NCBI RefSeq assembly: GCF_009363715.1
Contig: NZ_CP045406.1
Location: 62,001-126,000 of the forward strand
Reading direction: 5' to 3'
Source of the DNA: Roseovarius sp. THAF9
Lineage (GTDB): Bacteria > Pseudomonadota > Alphaproteobacteria > Rhodobacterales > Rhodobacteraceae
DNA length: 64,000 nt
Below the pieces are notes generated by a model. It made no database searches. It was given only the letters and a program-made list of their open reading frames with translations, and was not told the DNA's origin. Both the position numbers and the translations under genes were made by a program. Position 1 is the stretch's first letter; every line of letters begins with the position of its first letter. Of this stretch, positions 25,657 through 34,508 are shown piece by piece.

Positions 25657-26618
25657 TATCCAGCCTTTCGGTTGTGCATGATCCGGCCGATCGTGTTCAT
25701 CAGCACCTGCGCGGCGAGGATCGCGGTGGTGCCGGTGTGGTCGTAATCCGGCGCCACCTCGACCAGGTCCATGCCTACGATGTCACCCCGCTTGGTCAGC
25801 CCGTCCAGAAGTTCGAGGACCTCGTAGTAGAGAAACCCGCCATGGCTGGGCGTGCCGGTACCCGGCGCGATGGAGGGATCGAACCCGTCTATGTCCAGTG
25901 TCACGTAATAACGCGCGCCCTGGGGAATGCGCTCTAGCACCGCGGACACGCCTGCCGCGCGGACTTGGCGGACCGACAGTATATCTGATCCCATCTCCCG
26001 CGCCACGTCATAGCCGTCCTTCGCGGTGGACGAAACATTGCGGATACCAAGCTGAGTCAGCCCGGTCACATAATCCTTTTCCGCCGCGCGGCGCATCGGG
26101 TTGCCATGGCCGAAGCGGACGCCGTGCCGTTCGTCCACAAAATCCAGATGCGCATCGATCTGCACCACGTGAATCGGCTCCTGATCGTCAAAGGCGTTGA
26201 TGCAGGGGATGTTAATCGAATGATCGCCCCCCAACGTGACGGGTAGCGCGCGGGCGGCCAGGATCTTGCGCACGCCGAGTTCGATATTGGCATGGCTTGT
26301 CTCGGTGTCGGTATGCACGATATCCGCGTCTCCGATATCGACGACGCGCACCTTGTCCGCGGGCAGATAGGTCACGTCATCCTCGTGGTCATAGGCGCCG
26401 CCATGACCGAAGGAGAACAGGGTCGAGGCCTCGCGGATACCGCGCGGTCCAAATCGCGCACCCGCGCGCCATTGCGTGCCGAAATCAAAGGGCGCGCCCA
26501 GAATGGCCACATCGGCGTCGATGGCATCCCAATCCTGCACATAGGGGTTCTTGCCAAAGGTGGAAATGCCGACGAAAGGCAGATCCAGGCGGCCAGTTTC
26601 GTATCCGTGTTGGGTCAT
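25656..26618 (-). CDS. Ureohydrolase (agmatinase/guanidinase family), operon copy 1
   Basis: 320 residues with all binuclear-metal ligands of the arginase fold: GGDHS (His133), IDAHLDFVD (Asp155, His157, Asp159) and LDIDGFDPSIAPGTGTP (Asp242, Asp244). The N-terminal FGTQWRAGARFGPRGIREAS is typical of agmatinase-like enzymes that cleave guanidino groups to urea. I cannot distinguish agmatine, guanidinobutyrate, guanidinopropionate or free guanidine as substrate; no HypA/B-type nickel chaperone lies beside it, which weakens a Ni-dependent guanidine hydrolase assignment. Its ATG overlaps the TetR gene stop (ATGA). Confidence 0.88.
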   Translation of the reverse strand: MTQHGYETGRLDLPFVGISTFGKNPYVQDWDAIDADVAILGAPFDFGTQWRAGARFGPRGIREASTLFSFGHGGAYDHEDDVTYLPADKVRVVDIGDADIVHTDTETSHANIELGVRKILAARALPVTLGGDHSINIPCINAFDDQEPIHVVQIDAHLDFVDERHGVRFGHGNPMRRAAEKDYVTGLTQLGIRNVSSTAKDGYDVAREMGSDILSVRQVRAAGVSAVLERIPQGARYYVTLDIDGFDPSIAPGTGTPSHGGFLYYEVLELLDGLTKRGDIVGMDLVEVAPDYDHTGTTAILAAQVLMNTIGRIMHNRKAG

Positions 26619-27250
26619 GCAGTATTTTCCTTCGCCTTGCGGGGTGTTTTCTCGGCAAATATGACCGACAGATCGCGGCGAAACTGCCGGTCGGCGCCTT
26701 CTTCATCCTGGTTGTCATCCGAGACGAAGAGGAAAAACCGGATGTTCTGCATCTCGAACAACATCTCGGCAAAGGCGCGCGCGTCGAGGTCACGGTTGAG
26801 CGTGCCGCGCGCCTGATAGGCTTCCACCAGTTCGGTCATGATGTCGGTCAGCGCATTGTCGAGACTCCGATAGGTGACGCCGAACTGCTTTCCGCCCTGC
26901 AGGATGCTGGCCGCCACGACCTCGCGCCAGGTCGGCTTGGCCAGATAATTCATCGCGTGATGGCGCATGATCGAGCCGAACCGCGCCACAGCGTCGACCA
27001 TACTGTTCGGCAAATCGCCGGTGAGGCCACGCAGTTGGTCGATCAGGCGCACGTCGCTTTCGCGGACGAGTTCCAGAAGCAGGTTCGCCTTGGTTCCGTA
27101 ATAATTGTAGACGGTCACGGCGGACACGCCGGCATCGGTGGCAATGCTTTCAATGGTGACCGCGTCGTAGCCTTCGTTCTGAAAACGTGTTCGCGCGCTT
27201 TCAAGAATGCGCATCGAACGATCCAATTTCTGCTGCTTCCTCAGTCCCAC
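26615..27250 (-). CDS. TetR-family transcriptional regulator
   Basis: 211 residues with a GTG start. The HTH is clear: ILESARTRFQNEGYDAVTIESIA then VSAVTVYNYYGTKANLL. The ligand domain is helical with no recognised subfamily. It is the first gene of the minus-strand operon and faces the ABC-transporter operon across a 150-bp region with a perfect inverted repeat (27340-27376). It therefore probably controls both, responding to the transported compound or a product. Confidence 0.9.
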   Translation of the reverse strand: MGLRKQQKLDRSMRILESARTRFQNEGYDAVTIESIATDAGVSAVTVYNYYGTKANLLLELVRESDVRLIDQLRGLTGDLPNSMVDAVARFGSIMRHHAMNYLAKPTWREVVAASILQGGKQFGVTYRSLDNALTDIMTELVEAYQARGTLNRDLDARAFAEMLFEMQNIRFFLFVSDDNQDEEGADRQFRRDLSVIFAEKTPRKAKENTA

Positions 27251-27339
27251 GCGCGCTGCGCCTCCCTCGATTCTGACGCTGTTGGTTCTGTTTCAGGAAC
27301 CCGGCGCGGCAGGCGTTAAAAAAACTCTGGACAGAAATT

Positions 27340-27376
27340 ATTTTTAGTTACTATAAATTCTTAGTCAACTAAAAAT
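27340..27376. promoter_or_regulatory. Perfect 10-bp inverted repeat, candidate TetR operator
   Basis: ATTTTTAGTT (27340-27349) and AACTAAAAAT (27367-27376) are exact complements separated by 17 bases. They sit in the AT-rich divergent region between the TetR gene (start 27250) and the binding-protein gene (start 27401). A further partial half (CTTAGTCAAC) lies inside. Position and symmetry fit a repressor site overlapping the rightward promoter. Confidence 0.5.
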
Positions 27377-27400
27377 TAAACGATAGACTGGGAGATCGGA

Positions 27401-28465
27401 ATGCTTGGACGAATGAAGGCGACTTGGGTCGCAGGGATGGCCGTGGCGGCTGCCACAGCCGGGGGAGCGGTAGCGGAACAAGTAAATGTCGGCCTGTGCG
27501 TGTCTTGGCCGGGCTATGCTATGCTGGAACTGGCCAAGCAAAAGGGGCTGGCCGAAGGGTACGAGATCAATTCGGTCATCTTCGACGACCCGCTGGGCGG
27601 ACATGCGGCGCTGGCGGCGGGCCAGATAGACATCTACGAATGCACTGGCGATTATACACCGCTGGCAATCGAGCGCGGCACAGGTGTAGTGAACGTGGGC
27701 TTCGCGAACCCGTCCTACGGTGTCGATCACATCATCCTGGCTCCAGGTTTGACGGTCGAGAATATTCAAGGTAAAAGCATCGGTGCGCCGCAAGCCTATA
27801 TCGGCCAGTTGCAGATGGGTGTGTGGCTCGACAACGCTGATGTGCCATTCGACTCGGTCGAATGGGTCAATCTTCTGGCAGACGAGGCGGTAGGCCCCAT
27901 GCTGTCAGGCGATCTGGCGGCGGCCTATCTCTACGAACCGTGGATCACCAGAGTCATGGAAAATTTGCCCGGCTCCAGCTCGGCAGTCGACACCGGCGAG
28001 GACTGGATGCTGGAAACGGGCATCTTCACCGACGTGATCTACATGAACGGTGATTTCATCAAAAACCGCCGCCAGGTTGCGCTCGACATGCTGAAAGCGC
28101 GCTTCGACGCCGTTGGTTGGTGGAACGAAAACACCGAAGAAGGCAACCAGATTATGTCGGATTTCCTGCGTTGGCCGCTGGCCGATGTAGAATCGGTGAT
28201 CGGTACAAACGGCAAGTATCTCGAAGGCGGGATTTACATGTACGACTTCGACGAATCCGCGCAACTTTGCGGCGTTCTGGACGGAGAGCCGCCCTTTAAC
28301 ATCGGGAATGGCTCGATCGAGGATGTGATTACCACGATCAACGAGTACTGGGTGCGGATCGGGCTGATGTCGGAGGTGCAGGACGCATCCAAAGGCGTCG
28401 ACTGTTCGCTCATGGGCGATCTGGTCGAGGCGGGTTATCGCCAGTCCATCGAGGCAAACGAGTAA
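27401..28465 (+). CDS. ABC transporter substrate-binding protein, NitT/TauT type
   Basis: 354 residues; GGGAG lies eight bases before the ATG. It has a Sec signal peptide (basic MLGRMK, hydrophobic WVAGMAVAAATAGG, cleavage near AVAEQ). The mature part has the nitrate/sulfonate/taurine-type fold: VGLCVSWPGYAMLELAKQKG, LAAGQIDIYECTGDYTP, GKSIGAPQAYIG and AAYLYEPW. It is first of a +-strand operon with permease, ATPase and ureohydrolase. The ligand is likely to be the guanidino or ureide compound the operon degrades (inference from neighbourhood). Confidence 0.85.
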   Translation: MLGRMKATWVAGMAVAAATAGGAVAEQVNVGLCVSWPGYAMLELAKQKGLAEGYEINSVIFDDPLGGHAALAAGQIDIYECTGDYTPLAIERGTGVVNVGFANPSYGVDHIILAPGLTVENIQGKSIGAPQAYIGQLQMGVWLDNADVPFDSVEWVNLLADEAVGPMLSGDLAAAYLYEPWITRVMENLPGSSSAVDTGEDWMLETGIFTDVIYMNGDFIKNRRQVALDMLKARFDAVGWWNENTEEGNQIMSDFLRWPLADVESVIGTNGKYLEGGIYMYDFDESAQLCGVLDGEPPFNIGNGSIEDVITTINEYWVRIGLMSEVQDASKGVDCSLMGDLVEAGYRQSIEANE

Positions 28466-28544
28466 CGCTCTCAACATCTCAATCGGGGGGCGGTCACGCG
28501 CCGGCCTCCGACAGGACCCACACCAGACAGCACAGGCTTATCTC

Positions 28545-29366
28545 ATGCCCCGCACCTCACAGGCCGCTCCGCGCAAGCGCTGGCTGGCATTGCGCGAACC
28601 GGTTTCTCAGAGCCAGTCCCTGATCTCGGCCATCTTCATTTGGACCCTGTTCTTCGCGATCTGGGAGGGGGTGTCTTTGGCCGGATTGGTGAACGATCTT
28701 CTGGTGCCCGCCCCCCACACGGTGCTGACGACGCTGGTGGATATGTTGATCAACCGCGATCTTCTTTCCGACATCCTGATCAGCGTCTGGCGCGTGGTTT
28801 TCAGCTTCGGCATCGCCTGCGCCGTTGCTGTTCCGCTGGGGGTTGCGATGGGTGCGTTTCCTTCCATCGAAGCGGTGTTCAACCCGTTCGTCTCGGCTTG
28901 GCGCTATCTGCCCGCGCCGTCTTTCATTCCGATCCTGTTGATGTGGTTCGGCACCGGAGAGACCCCCAAGATCGCGCTTCTAGTGATCGGGGTGGTCTTC
29001 TTCCTGATCACGCTGATCATGGATCACACGCGGCAGGTGCGGGCCGAACTTGTCGAAACCGGTCTGACACTGGGCGGCAATCGCTTGACCATCGTGCGCA
29101 CGATCATCTTCCCGGCGGTCATGCCCAATATCCTGATCGCCATGCGCCAGATGCTAGCCGTGACATGGACCTACCTGGTCATCGCCGAGATCGTGGCCTC
29201 CACCACCGGTATCGGCGCGATGATGATGCGCGCCCGCCGGTTCCTGCACACCGATGAGATCATGGCGGGCATCGTGGTAATCGGCGTGCTGGGGCTCAGC
29301 TTCGACATCTTGTTCCGCAAGCTGCATCGCTGGCTTTTCCCATATCTCTATCACAGGGGGCATTGA
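28545..29366 (+). CDS. ABC transporter permease, NitT/TauT type
   Basis: 273 residues with about six transmembrane segments and the EAA-type loop in [25 protein letters not shown]. Strong similarity in layout to SsuC/TauC permeases ([12 protein letters not shown] near the N-terminus, [11 protein letters not shown] at the end). It lies 79 bp after the binding-protein gene; the ATPase gene begins one base after its stop. Confidence 0.88.
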   Translation: MPRTSQAAPRKRWLALREPVSQSQSLISAIFIWTLFFAIWEGVSLAGLVNDLLVPAPHTVLTTLVDMLINRDLLSDILISVWRVVFSFGIACAVAVPLGVAMGAFPSIEAVFNPFVSAWRYLPAPSFIPILLMWFGTGETPKIALLVIGVVFFLITLIMDHTRQVRAELVETGLTLGGNRLTIVRTIIFPAVMPNILIAMRQMLAVTWTYLVIAEIVASTTGIGAMMMRARRFLHTDEIMAGIVVIGVLGLSFDILFRKLHRWLFPYLYHRGH

Positions 29367-29367
29367 C

Positions 29368-30204
29368 GTGGCCGATCTGAAATTGAAATCGGCCGGCACC
29401 GCCGAAAGCGGCCCTGCTGCCAAGCTGCGTATCGAGGGCATTTCCAAGCGCTTTCCCCTAGGCGGCGGGCGCGAGATCCTGGCGATCGAAGAGGCATCCT
29501 TCACGGTGGAGCAGAACGAGATTTGCATCATCCTCGGCCCTTCGGGCTGCGGCAAGTCTACGGTTCTGCGGATGATCGCCGGACTGGAGCGGCCCTCCAC
29601 AGGCGTTTTGAAGCTGGACGGCACGGAAATATTTGGTCCGGACCGCGAACGCGGGATGGTGTTTCAAGCCTATACCTCCTTCGATTGGCTGAGCGTGCGC
29701 GGCAACGTGGAATACGGAATGCGCATCAACAGCGTTCCGGTCGAGGAGCGCAAGGCACGAGCACAAAAATTCATTGATCTTGTGCATCTTGGCGGGTTCG
29801 AGGATGCTTACCCGTCGCAACTTTCGGGTGGCATGAAACAGCGCGTCGCCATCGCGCGCACCCTCGCCAACGATCCGGCGCTGTTGCTGATGGACGAACC
29901 CTTCGGCGCACTGGACGCCGAAACTCGCTGGCACATGCAGGAATTGCTCGTCGGCATCGCCGAGGCGGCCAACACCACCACCGTCATGGTGACCCATGAC
30001 ATCGAAGAGGCCATCTTCCTCGGTGACAAGATCGTATTCATGTCGAGCCACCCGGGCCGCGTGCACAAGATCATCACGCCAGAATTCAAAAAGGGCCAGC
30101 GCTATAAAAGTAAGGAAGAGGTTCTTGACCTCGACGGATACTCAGACCTTGAAAAAGAGATCATGCGCCTTATGCGCGAGCAGGGCGGTAAGGATACGCC
30201 CTGA
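29368..30204 (+). CDS. ABC transporter ATP-binding protein, NitT/TauT type
   Basis: 278 residues, GTG start. Walker [11 protein letters not shown]-loop MVFQAY, signature [15 protein letters not shown], Walker [13 protein letters not shown] and H-loop [10 protein letters not shown] are all intact. The C-terminus is the short tail of the SsuB/TauB group. It completes the importer with the two preceding genes. Confidence 0.92.
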   Translation: MADLKLKSAGTAESGPAAKLRIEGISKRFPLGGGREILAIEEASFTVEQNEICIILGPSGCGKSTVLRMIAGLERPSTGVLKLDGTEIFGPDRERGMVFQAYTSFDWLSVRGNVEYGMRINSVPVEERKARAQKFIDLVHLGGFEDAYPSQLSGGMKQRVAIARTLANDPALLLMDEPFGALDAETRWHMQELLVGIAEAANTTTVMVTHDIEEAIFLGDKIVFMSSHPGRVHKIITPEFKKGQRYKSKEEVLDLDGYSDLEKEIMRLMREQGGKDTP

Positions 30205-30240
30205 ACGCCACTCCGCTAAGAAAGACTGAAGGGGACCGTC

Positions 30241-31203
30241 ATGAGCGATCTGGACTACCAACCCGTTTCGGGTTTCGACCTACCGCGCTTCGCAGGTATT
30301 CCCACCTTCATGCGCTTGCCGCATGTGGGAGTCGATGACGCCAAGCTCAGGGATGTGCAGATTGGCCTGATCGGAGTGCCCTGGGACAGCGGCACCACTA
30401 ACCGCCCCGGCCCTCGGCACGGGCCGCGCCAGCTGCGCGACCTATCCACGATGATCCGCGCGCAAAACGGGATCACGGGTGTTCGCCCCTTTGAAATGGC
30501 CCGCTGCGCCGATCTGGGCGATGTGCCGCCCAACCCCACCGACATCCTGGACACCATGGAGCGGATCACAGGTTTCTACCGAAAGGTTATCGCCGCCGGC
30601 GTCGTGCCGCTGACGGCGGGGGGCGATCACCTGTCCTCGCTTCCGATCCTGCGGGCAGTCGCGGAAAAGTCACCGGTGGGCATGATCCATTTCGACAGCC
30701 ACACTGACCTCTTCAACGGCTATTTCGGCGGCACGAAATACACTCATGGCACCCCTTTCCGCCGGGCCGTCGAGGAGGGGCTGCTGGACCCGGCCCGAGT
30801 TTGTATGATCGGCATCCGCGGCACCACCTATGACAATGAAGATCGCGATTTTGCCAAGACAGCTGGCGTCCGTGTAATTCCTATCGAAGAATTTCATGAT
30901 CGTGGTGTAACTGATGTCATGCGCGAGGCTTGCGACATCGCGGGGGACGGGGACACCTACGTCTCATACGATATCGATTTCGTCGATCCGGCTTTCGCCC
31001 CCGGTACGGGCACCCCGGAAATCGGAGGGCCCAACAGCTATCAGGCAATCCAGGTGGTTCAGCATTTGCAAGAAGTGCGCATCGTCGGTGCTGACGTTGT
31101 CGAAGTATCGCCGCCTTTCGACCCGTCGGGCAACACGGCCTTCCTGGGCGCATCCATCATGTTCGAATTGCTCTGCAAGATCGTCGAAGCCGGGCCAAAA
31201 TAG
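30241..31203 (+). CDS. Ureohydrolase (agmatinase/guanidinobutyrase family), operon copy 2
   Basis: 320 residues; AAGGGG precedes the ATG. It begins with GIPTFMRLPHV, a hallmark of the guanidinobutyrase/guanidinopropionase branch. Metal ligands: GGDHL (His130), HFDSHTDLF (Asp152, His154, Asp156) and YDIDFVDPAFAPGTGTP (Asp244, Asp246). The usual Ala of DAHxD is Ser here and the Ser after GGDH is Leu; the ligands themselves are kept, so activity is expected. It differs greatly from the ureohydrolase at 25656-26618 and probably acts on a different or successive guanidino substrate. It is the fourth gene of the importer operon. Confidence 0.88.
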   Translation: MSDLDYQPVSGFDLPRFAGIPTFMRLPHVGVDDAKLRDVQIGLIGVPWDSGTTNRPGPRHGPRQLRDLSTMIRAQNGITGVRPFEMARCADLGDVPPNPTDILDTMERITGFYRKVIAAGVVPLTAGGDHLSSLPILRAVAEKSPVGMIHFDSHTDLFNGYFGGTKYTHGTPFRRAVEEGLLDPARVCMIGIRGTTYDNEDRDFAKTAGVRVIPIEEFHDRGVTDVMREACDIAGDGDTYVSYDIDFVDPAFAPGTGTPEIGGPNSYQAIQVVQHLQEVRIVGADVVEVSPPFDPSGNTAFLGASIMFELLCKIVEAGPK

Positions 31204-31218
31204 AACCGGGTTGCAGGA

Positions 31219-31628
31219 ATGACCTCCATGTTGCTGAAAAACGCCGACTGCGTGGTCACGATGGATGCGGAGCGGCGCGAGATCGCGGGTGGCGGTGTCT
31301 ACATCGAGGATGGGCGCATCGTGGCCGTAGGCCTCAACGAAGACCCTCCGTCTGCCGCGGATGAAACTGCGGATCTGACGGGTCACATGGTTCTGCCCGG
31401 GCTCGTGAGTACCCATCACCGCATTTACCAGTCCCTGATACGGGTCGTCGGATCGGTGCAGGACAAGGAGTTTTTCGGCTGGCTCGAACCCCTTTTCCCA
31501 TGTGGTCGGGCCTTACGCCCGAAATGGTGAACGTCTCAACGGAACTTGCGATGGCCGAGCTGCGCATTTCGGGATGCACCACGGCCAGCGATCACCTCTA
31601 CATATATCTCAACGGTGTTGTCACGTAA
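31219..31628 (+). pseudogene. Truncated, frameshifted aminohydrolase (8-oxoguanine deaminase / AtzB-like)
   Basis: The N-terminal part matches the cyclic amidohydrolase family: MLLKNADCVVTMDAERREI, then GHMVLPGLVSTHHRIYQSL (metal-binding His region). At about 31497 one base is missing: the frame reads FPCGRALRPKW-stop, while the next frame continues correctly as WSGLTPEMVNVSTELAMAEL and then ISGCTTASDHLYIY. After ~31615 similarity ends and an IS6-family transposase fragment begins, so most of the catalytic barrel is lost. It lies 15 bp after the second ureohydrolase gene and was probably the last enzyme of that operon. Confidence 0.8.
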
Positions 31629-31674
31629 ACTCGGCGTCGGTTGCGGTGTGCCGACATTAGCGTATTCGAAGTGC

Positions 31675-31806
31675 ATGACCCAACCCTCGATCAGCCACAA
31701 ACGCCACCGCTACCCGCCCGATATCCTTGCTCACGCGGTCTGGCTGTACGTCCGTTTCAATCTGAGCCTGCGAGAGGTCGAGGAGATGATGCTCGAACGG
31801 ATTTGA
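31675..31806 (+). pseudogene. IS6-family transposase N-terminal fragment
   Basis: From the ATG at 31675 the frame gives KRHRYPPDILAHAVWLYVRF and then LSLREVEEMMLER, the start of IS6-type transposases, and stops where ERG(I/L)DVSYE would be expected. No terminal repeats are recognisable. It adjoins the break in the aminohydrolase gene and marks the probable cause of that truncation. Confidence 0.75.
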
Positions 31807-31909
31807 TCGCAGCGCTCGCACGGAGCGCGGTGCGAACAAGCCAGAATTAGGTTGCGTTCGGCCATCATGTACGCTCGAGCGAAGGCACTTTCATCGATAA
31901 GGCAGCGTG

Positions 31910-32332
31910 CTACCGCAACTTTGAAACGATATCTTGCAAAGTCGTTTCAAACCAATCCGCCGTCGTGACCCGGTCTTCAAGTTTCCCGGTTCCCAGATTG
32001 AGAAGGAATGCCCCTCCACCAAATTCATTGAGACGTGGTTTGCTGCAGCTTTCGCTGTAGGGAAATCCCCAGTATCCGGTGCACCCGAGCTCTTCGGCAA
32101 GTCGCCGCACGAACGCGATCACCGCCTCGATATCCGCATCGCCATAGGCGTCGCGCAACCACAGAACATTCGATGCGTCCTCTGCCTCGAGCACAGAAAC
32201 ATCGAAACTGTGCATACCCGTGCACGTTGTTTCGTCATCGCGTAGCGCGTCCAGAAGAGTTAAAGCGTACGAAGCCTCAGCTTCCGAATTCAGTACCAGG
32301 CTGCTTGAAAATTGAGTAAAGTGGCAGGCCAT
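31910..32332 (-). CDS. Uncharacterised acidic protein, 140 residues
   Basis: I prefer the ATG at 32332 because GGAGA lies seven bases before it; an ATG at 32362 would add ten residues. The product is soluble, acidic, alpha/beta, with helices EAEASYALTLLDALRDD and DADIEAVIAFVRRLAEELG and an aromatic C-terminal strand (CTGYWGFPYSE, FGGGAFLLNL). I do not recognise the family. It lies between an IS6 fragment and an IS30 element, with a 200-bp AT-rich upstream region. Confidence 0.55.
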   Translation of the reverse strand: MACHFTQFSSSLVLNSEAEASYALTLLDALRDDETTCTGMHSFDVSVLEAEDASNVLWLRDAYGDADIEAVIAFVRRLAEELGCTGYWGFPYSESCSKPRLNEFGGGAFLLNLGTGKLEDRVTTADWFETTLQDIVSKLR

Positions 32333-32569
32333 ATGCGTCTCCATAATTGTTATGAGAAGCATTTGGGCTCGAAATCTTAAAGAGTTGTAAAGTTCTGAGA
32401 GAAACCCAGTATATTACATAATTATCAAAGCCTTACGTGATTTCGCGTTGATTTTTGTTCTCACAAGGCGCCCTTAGAAAAGGCGATGCCGGTGTCGCTA
32501 CAGGATCGCCCAACGGGAGACGGAAGGGCGATCATTTCGGGGTGTGAATTCAATGGTGATGGCTCAAGG

Positions 32570-33627
32570 GTCGTTGCGACGGTTTCCGCTATCTCAGTTT
32601 CATCATCTCTTCCCTGAAGGCTTCGGTTGGGGTTCGCCAGCCGAGGCACTTTCTGGGTGTGCTGTTCAGGCGGTCACGAATCGCCTTCATATTGCGATTT
32701 GAGAGCGCCGCGAGCTGGGTGTCTCGTGGCAGATATCTGCGCGCACGTTTGTTCAGGTTCTCGACGGAGCCTTTCTGCCAGGGCGCTTGCGGATCGCAGA
32801 ACCAACTCTCCGTGCCGATGCCCGACCTCAGCCTGCGCCAGGCCCGGAATTCAAAGCCCCGGTCGAAGGTGATCGACTTGAGGGCGGGCTGGGGCAGGGG
32901 TTCCATCACATCCATCAGCTTGTTTATGAAGTGGGTCGAGCTGCGGTCGTTGTTGCGGAACAGGACGGCAAACCGGGTTTTGCGTTCAACCAGTGAGGCG
33001 ACATTCATCGTGCCCTGCGAGCGCTCAAAGATCATCAAATCGCCTTCCCATTCGCCAAAAGTCTCGCGCGCCTTCACGTAGTCGGGTCGTTCATGGATTG
33101 ACCGATCCGGCGGAAAAACTTGTCCTCTGGGGCGTTTGGCATAACGTGGCTGCCGTTTTTTTCTTCGACTGGGCAGATGGCGGGCGAGTTGTTCTGATTG
33201 GCCTTCGGCGCTGTAGACGTAGGCATAGATCGTCTCGTGGCTGACACGCACAGGCTGGTCATCAAAGCCAAGGCGACCCGCAATCTGTTCCGGTGTCCAG
33301 CCGATCTTCAATTGAGTGACGACATGCGCGCGCAAGTCTTCAAGGCGAACCAGTTTGCGTCTTCGAGCGCGGCGCTTGGAGGCTTCACGCTGCGCGACGA
33401 TGCCGTAGTAGCCGTTCAACTCCGGCAACTCGTCGTCTTGAAATCCGTTCCGTTGGATCTCGCGATAGATGGTCGAGCGGTGCCTGCCGAGCTCGGTCGC
33501 GATCTTGTTCACAGGCACTTTTGAATTCAGCATGTCTTCAATCGCGCGTCTTTCACGCAAATCCAGCTCTGTGTGGGCCATGTCCGTTCTCCTTGCTTTT
33601 CAGCAAGATAGGGGATTTGTCGCAACC
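32570..33627 (-). mobile_element. IS30-family insertion sequence (ends approximate)
   Basis: A complete IS30-type transposase gene is flanked by inverted sequences: GTTGCGAC followed by GGTTTCCGCTATCT on the left (from ~32573) and its counterpart GTTGCGAC-AAATCCCCTATCT in reverse complement on the right (to ~33626). Similarity fades outside these cores, so the exact ends and any target duplication could not be fixed; the element may extend up to about 20 bp further each way. Confidence 0.7.
32589..33581 (-). CDS. IS30-family transposase
   Basis: 330 residues: an HTH_38-type N-terminus (LDLRERRAIEDMLNSKVPVN, IATELGRHRSTIYREIQRN), a central region GWTPEQIAGRLGFDD, and the DDE core with EGDLMIFERSQG, ITFDRGFEFRAW and QKGSVENLNKRARRYLP. 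The second catalytic segment reads FDRGFEF rather than the usual TDNGSEF, but the Asp and Glu are present. The gene is intact. Confidence 0.93.
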   Translation of the reverse strand: MAHTELDLRERRAIEDMLNSKVPVNKIATELGRHRSTIYREIQRNGFQDDELPELNGYYGIVAQREASKRRARRRKLVRLEDLRAHVVTQLKIGWTPEQIAGRLGFDDQPVRVSHETIYAYVYSAEGQSEQLARHLPSRRKKRQPRYAKRPRGQVFPPDRSIHERPDYVKARETFGEWEGDLMIFERSQGTMNVASLVERKTRFAVLFRNNDRSSTHFINKLMDVMEPLPQPALKSITFDRGFEFRAWRRLRSGIGTESWFCDPQAPWQKGSVENLNKRARRYLPRDTQLAALSNRNMKAIRDRLNSTPRKCLGWRTPTEAFREEMMKLR

Positions 33628-33759
33628 CAGTTTAGAATGTGCCCAGAGTACATAGGAAAGGCGCATAATTTATCTTATGTTAATGCTGGTAGCCTTGGCC
33701 CGGCGCTTTTGCATAGTACTCCGCCTTGAATTTTGGCGACGAGGCATAACGTGTCGCCA

Positions 33760-34500
33760 CTAATACAAACCTGGATTTACTGGCGATGCGGCTGTCATGC
33801 CCCCGTCAATCGTGAACATCTGGCCGGTGGCGTACCCGGCGTCATCCGAAGCAAGCCATACCGCCATCGCAGCTATGTCAGAAGGCTTTCCGAAACGACG
33901 TGCCGCGTGGCGGGACAGCGCGTCGCGCCGTGCAGCATCCGGATCCTTCGATAGTTCGAAACCGGCATCCAGCATGCCGGTCTCTATCCAGCCCGGGCAG
34001 ATCGCGTTGCATCTGACCTTTGGACCGTGATCCACCGCAATCGAGCGGGTCAATCCGTGCACAAACGCCTTGGATGCATTGTACAACGCCATCGACGGGT
34101 CGGCGACATGGCCGGAAATCGAGCCGATATTGATGATTGACCCGCCTTCGGACATGCGCGGGATGAAGGTACGGCAAAGGTTGAACACCCCCCGGCAATT
34201 GGCACCGATCACCAGGTCCCAGTCCGCGTCCGTGCTGTCGACGACGGTCTTTTCAACCTGCACTCCCGCGTTGTTCACAAGGATGTCCAACGTCGGGAAC
34301 GCGTCTGCCAGTTTCGCCACCTGCTCGGTATCGGAGACATCCGACTGAACCCAATCACAAGCGTCCGGCAGGCTGTCGGGCCGTGGCCCGCGTCCGCAGG
34401 TCGTGACCTTCGCCCCCTCCGACAGAAAGGCCTGCACAATGCCAAGGCCGATGCCCTGACGCCCCCCGGTGACCAACGCCGTCTTGTTCTCAAGTCGCAT
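33760..34500 (-). CDS. Short-chain dehydrogenase/reductase
   Basis: 246 residues from ATG 34500; a GTG at 34512 overlapping the preceding stop (GTGA) is also possible and would add four residues. SDR motifs: TGGRQGIGLGIV, NNAGV, catalytic Ser in INIGSISGHVAD, YxxxK in YNASKAFVHGL and TIDGGMTA at the end. It is last of the minus-strand quaternary-amine cluster. Oxidation of a hydroxyl intermediate such as D-carnitine or 3-hydroxybutyrate is conceivable; the sequence alone does not decide. Confidence 0.85.
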   Translation of the reverse strand: MRLENKTALVTGGRQGIGLGIVQAFLSEGAKVTTCGRGPRPDSLPDACDWVQSDVSDTEQVAKLADAFPTLDILVNNAGVQVEKTVVDSTDADWDLVIGANCRGVFNLCRTFIPRMSEGGSIINIGSISGHVADPSMALYNASKAFVHGLTRSIAVDHGPKVRCNAICPGWIETGMLDAGFELSKDPDAARRDALSRHAARRFGKPSDIAAMAVWLASDDAGYATGQMFTIDGGMTAASPVNPGLY

Positions 34501-34508
34501 CGGTTTGC

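Noticed and set aside
26297..27319. Plus-strand open frame (340 codons) opposite the ureohydrolase and TetR genes
   Set aside because: Arg/His-rich, no motif, and it runs across two well-supported minus-strand genes and their promoter.
27251..27400. Guanidine or other riboswitch upstream of the importer operon
   Set aside because: I looked for the conserved ykkC-type or mini-ykkC stem-loops and saw only the inverted repeat that fits a protein operator.
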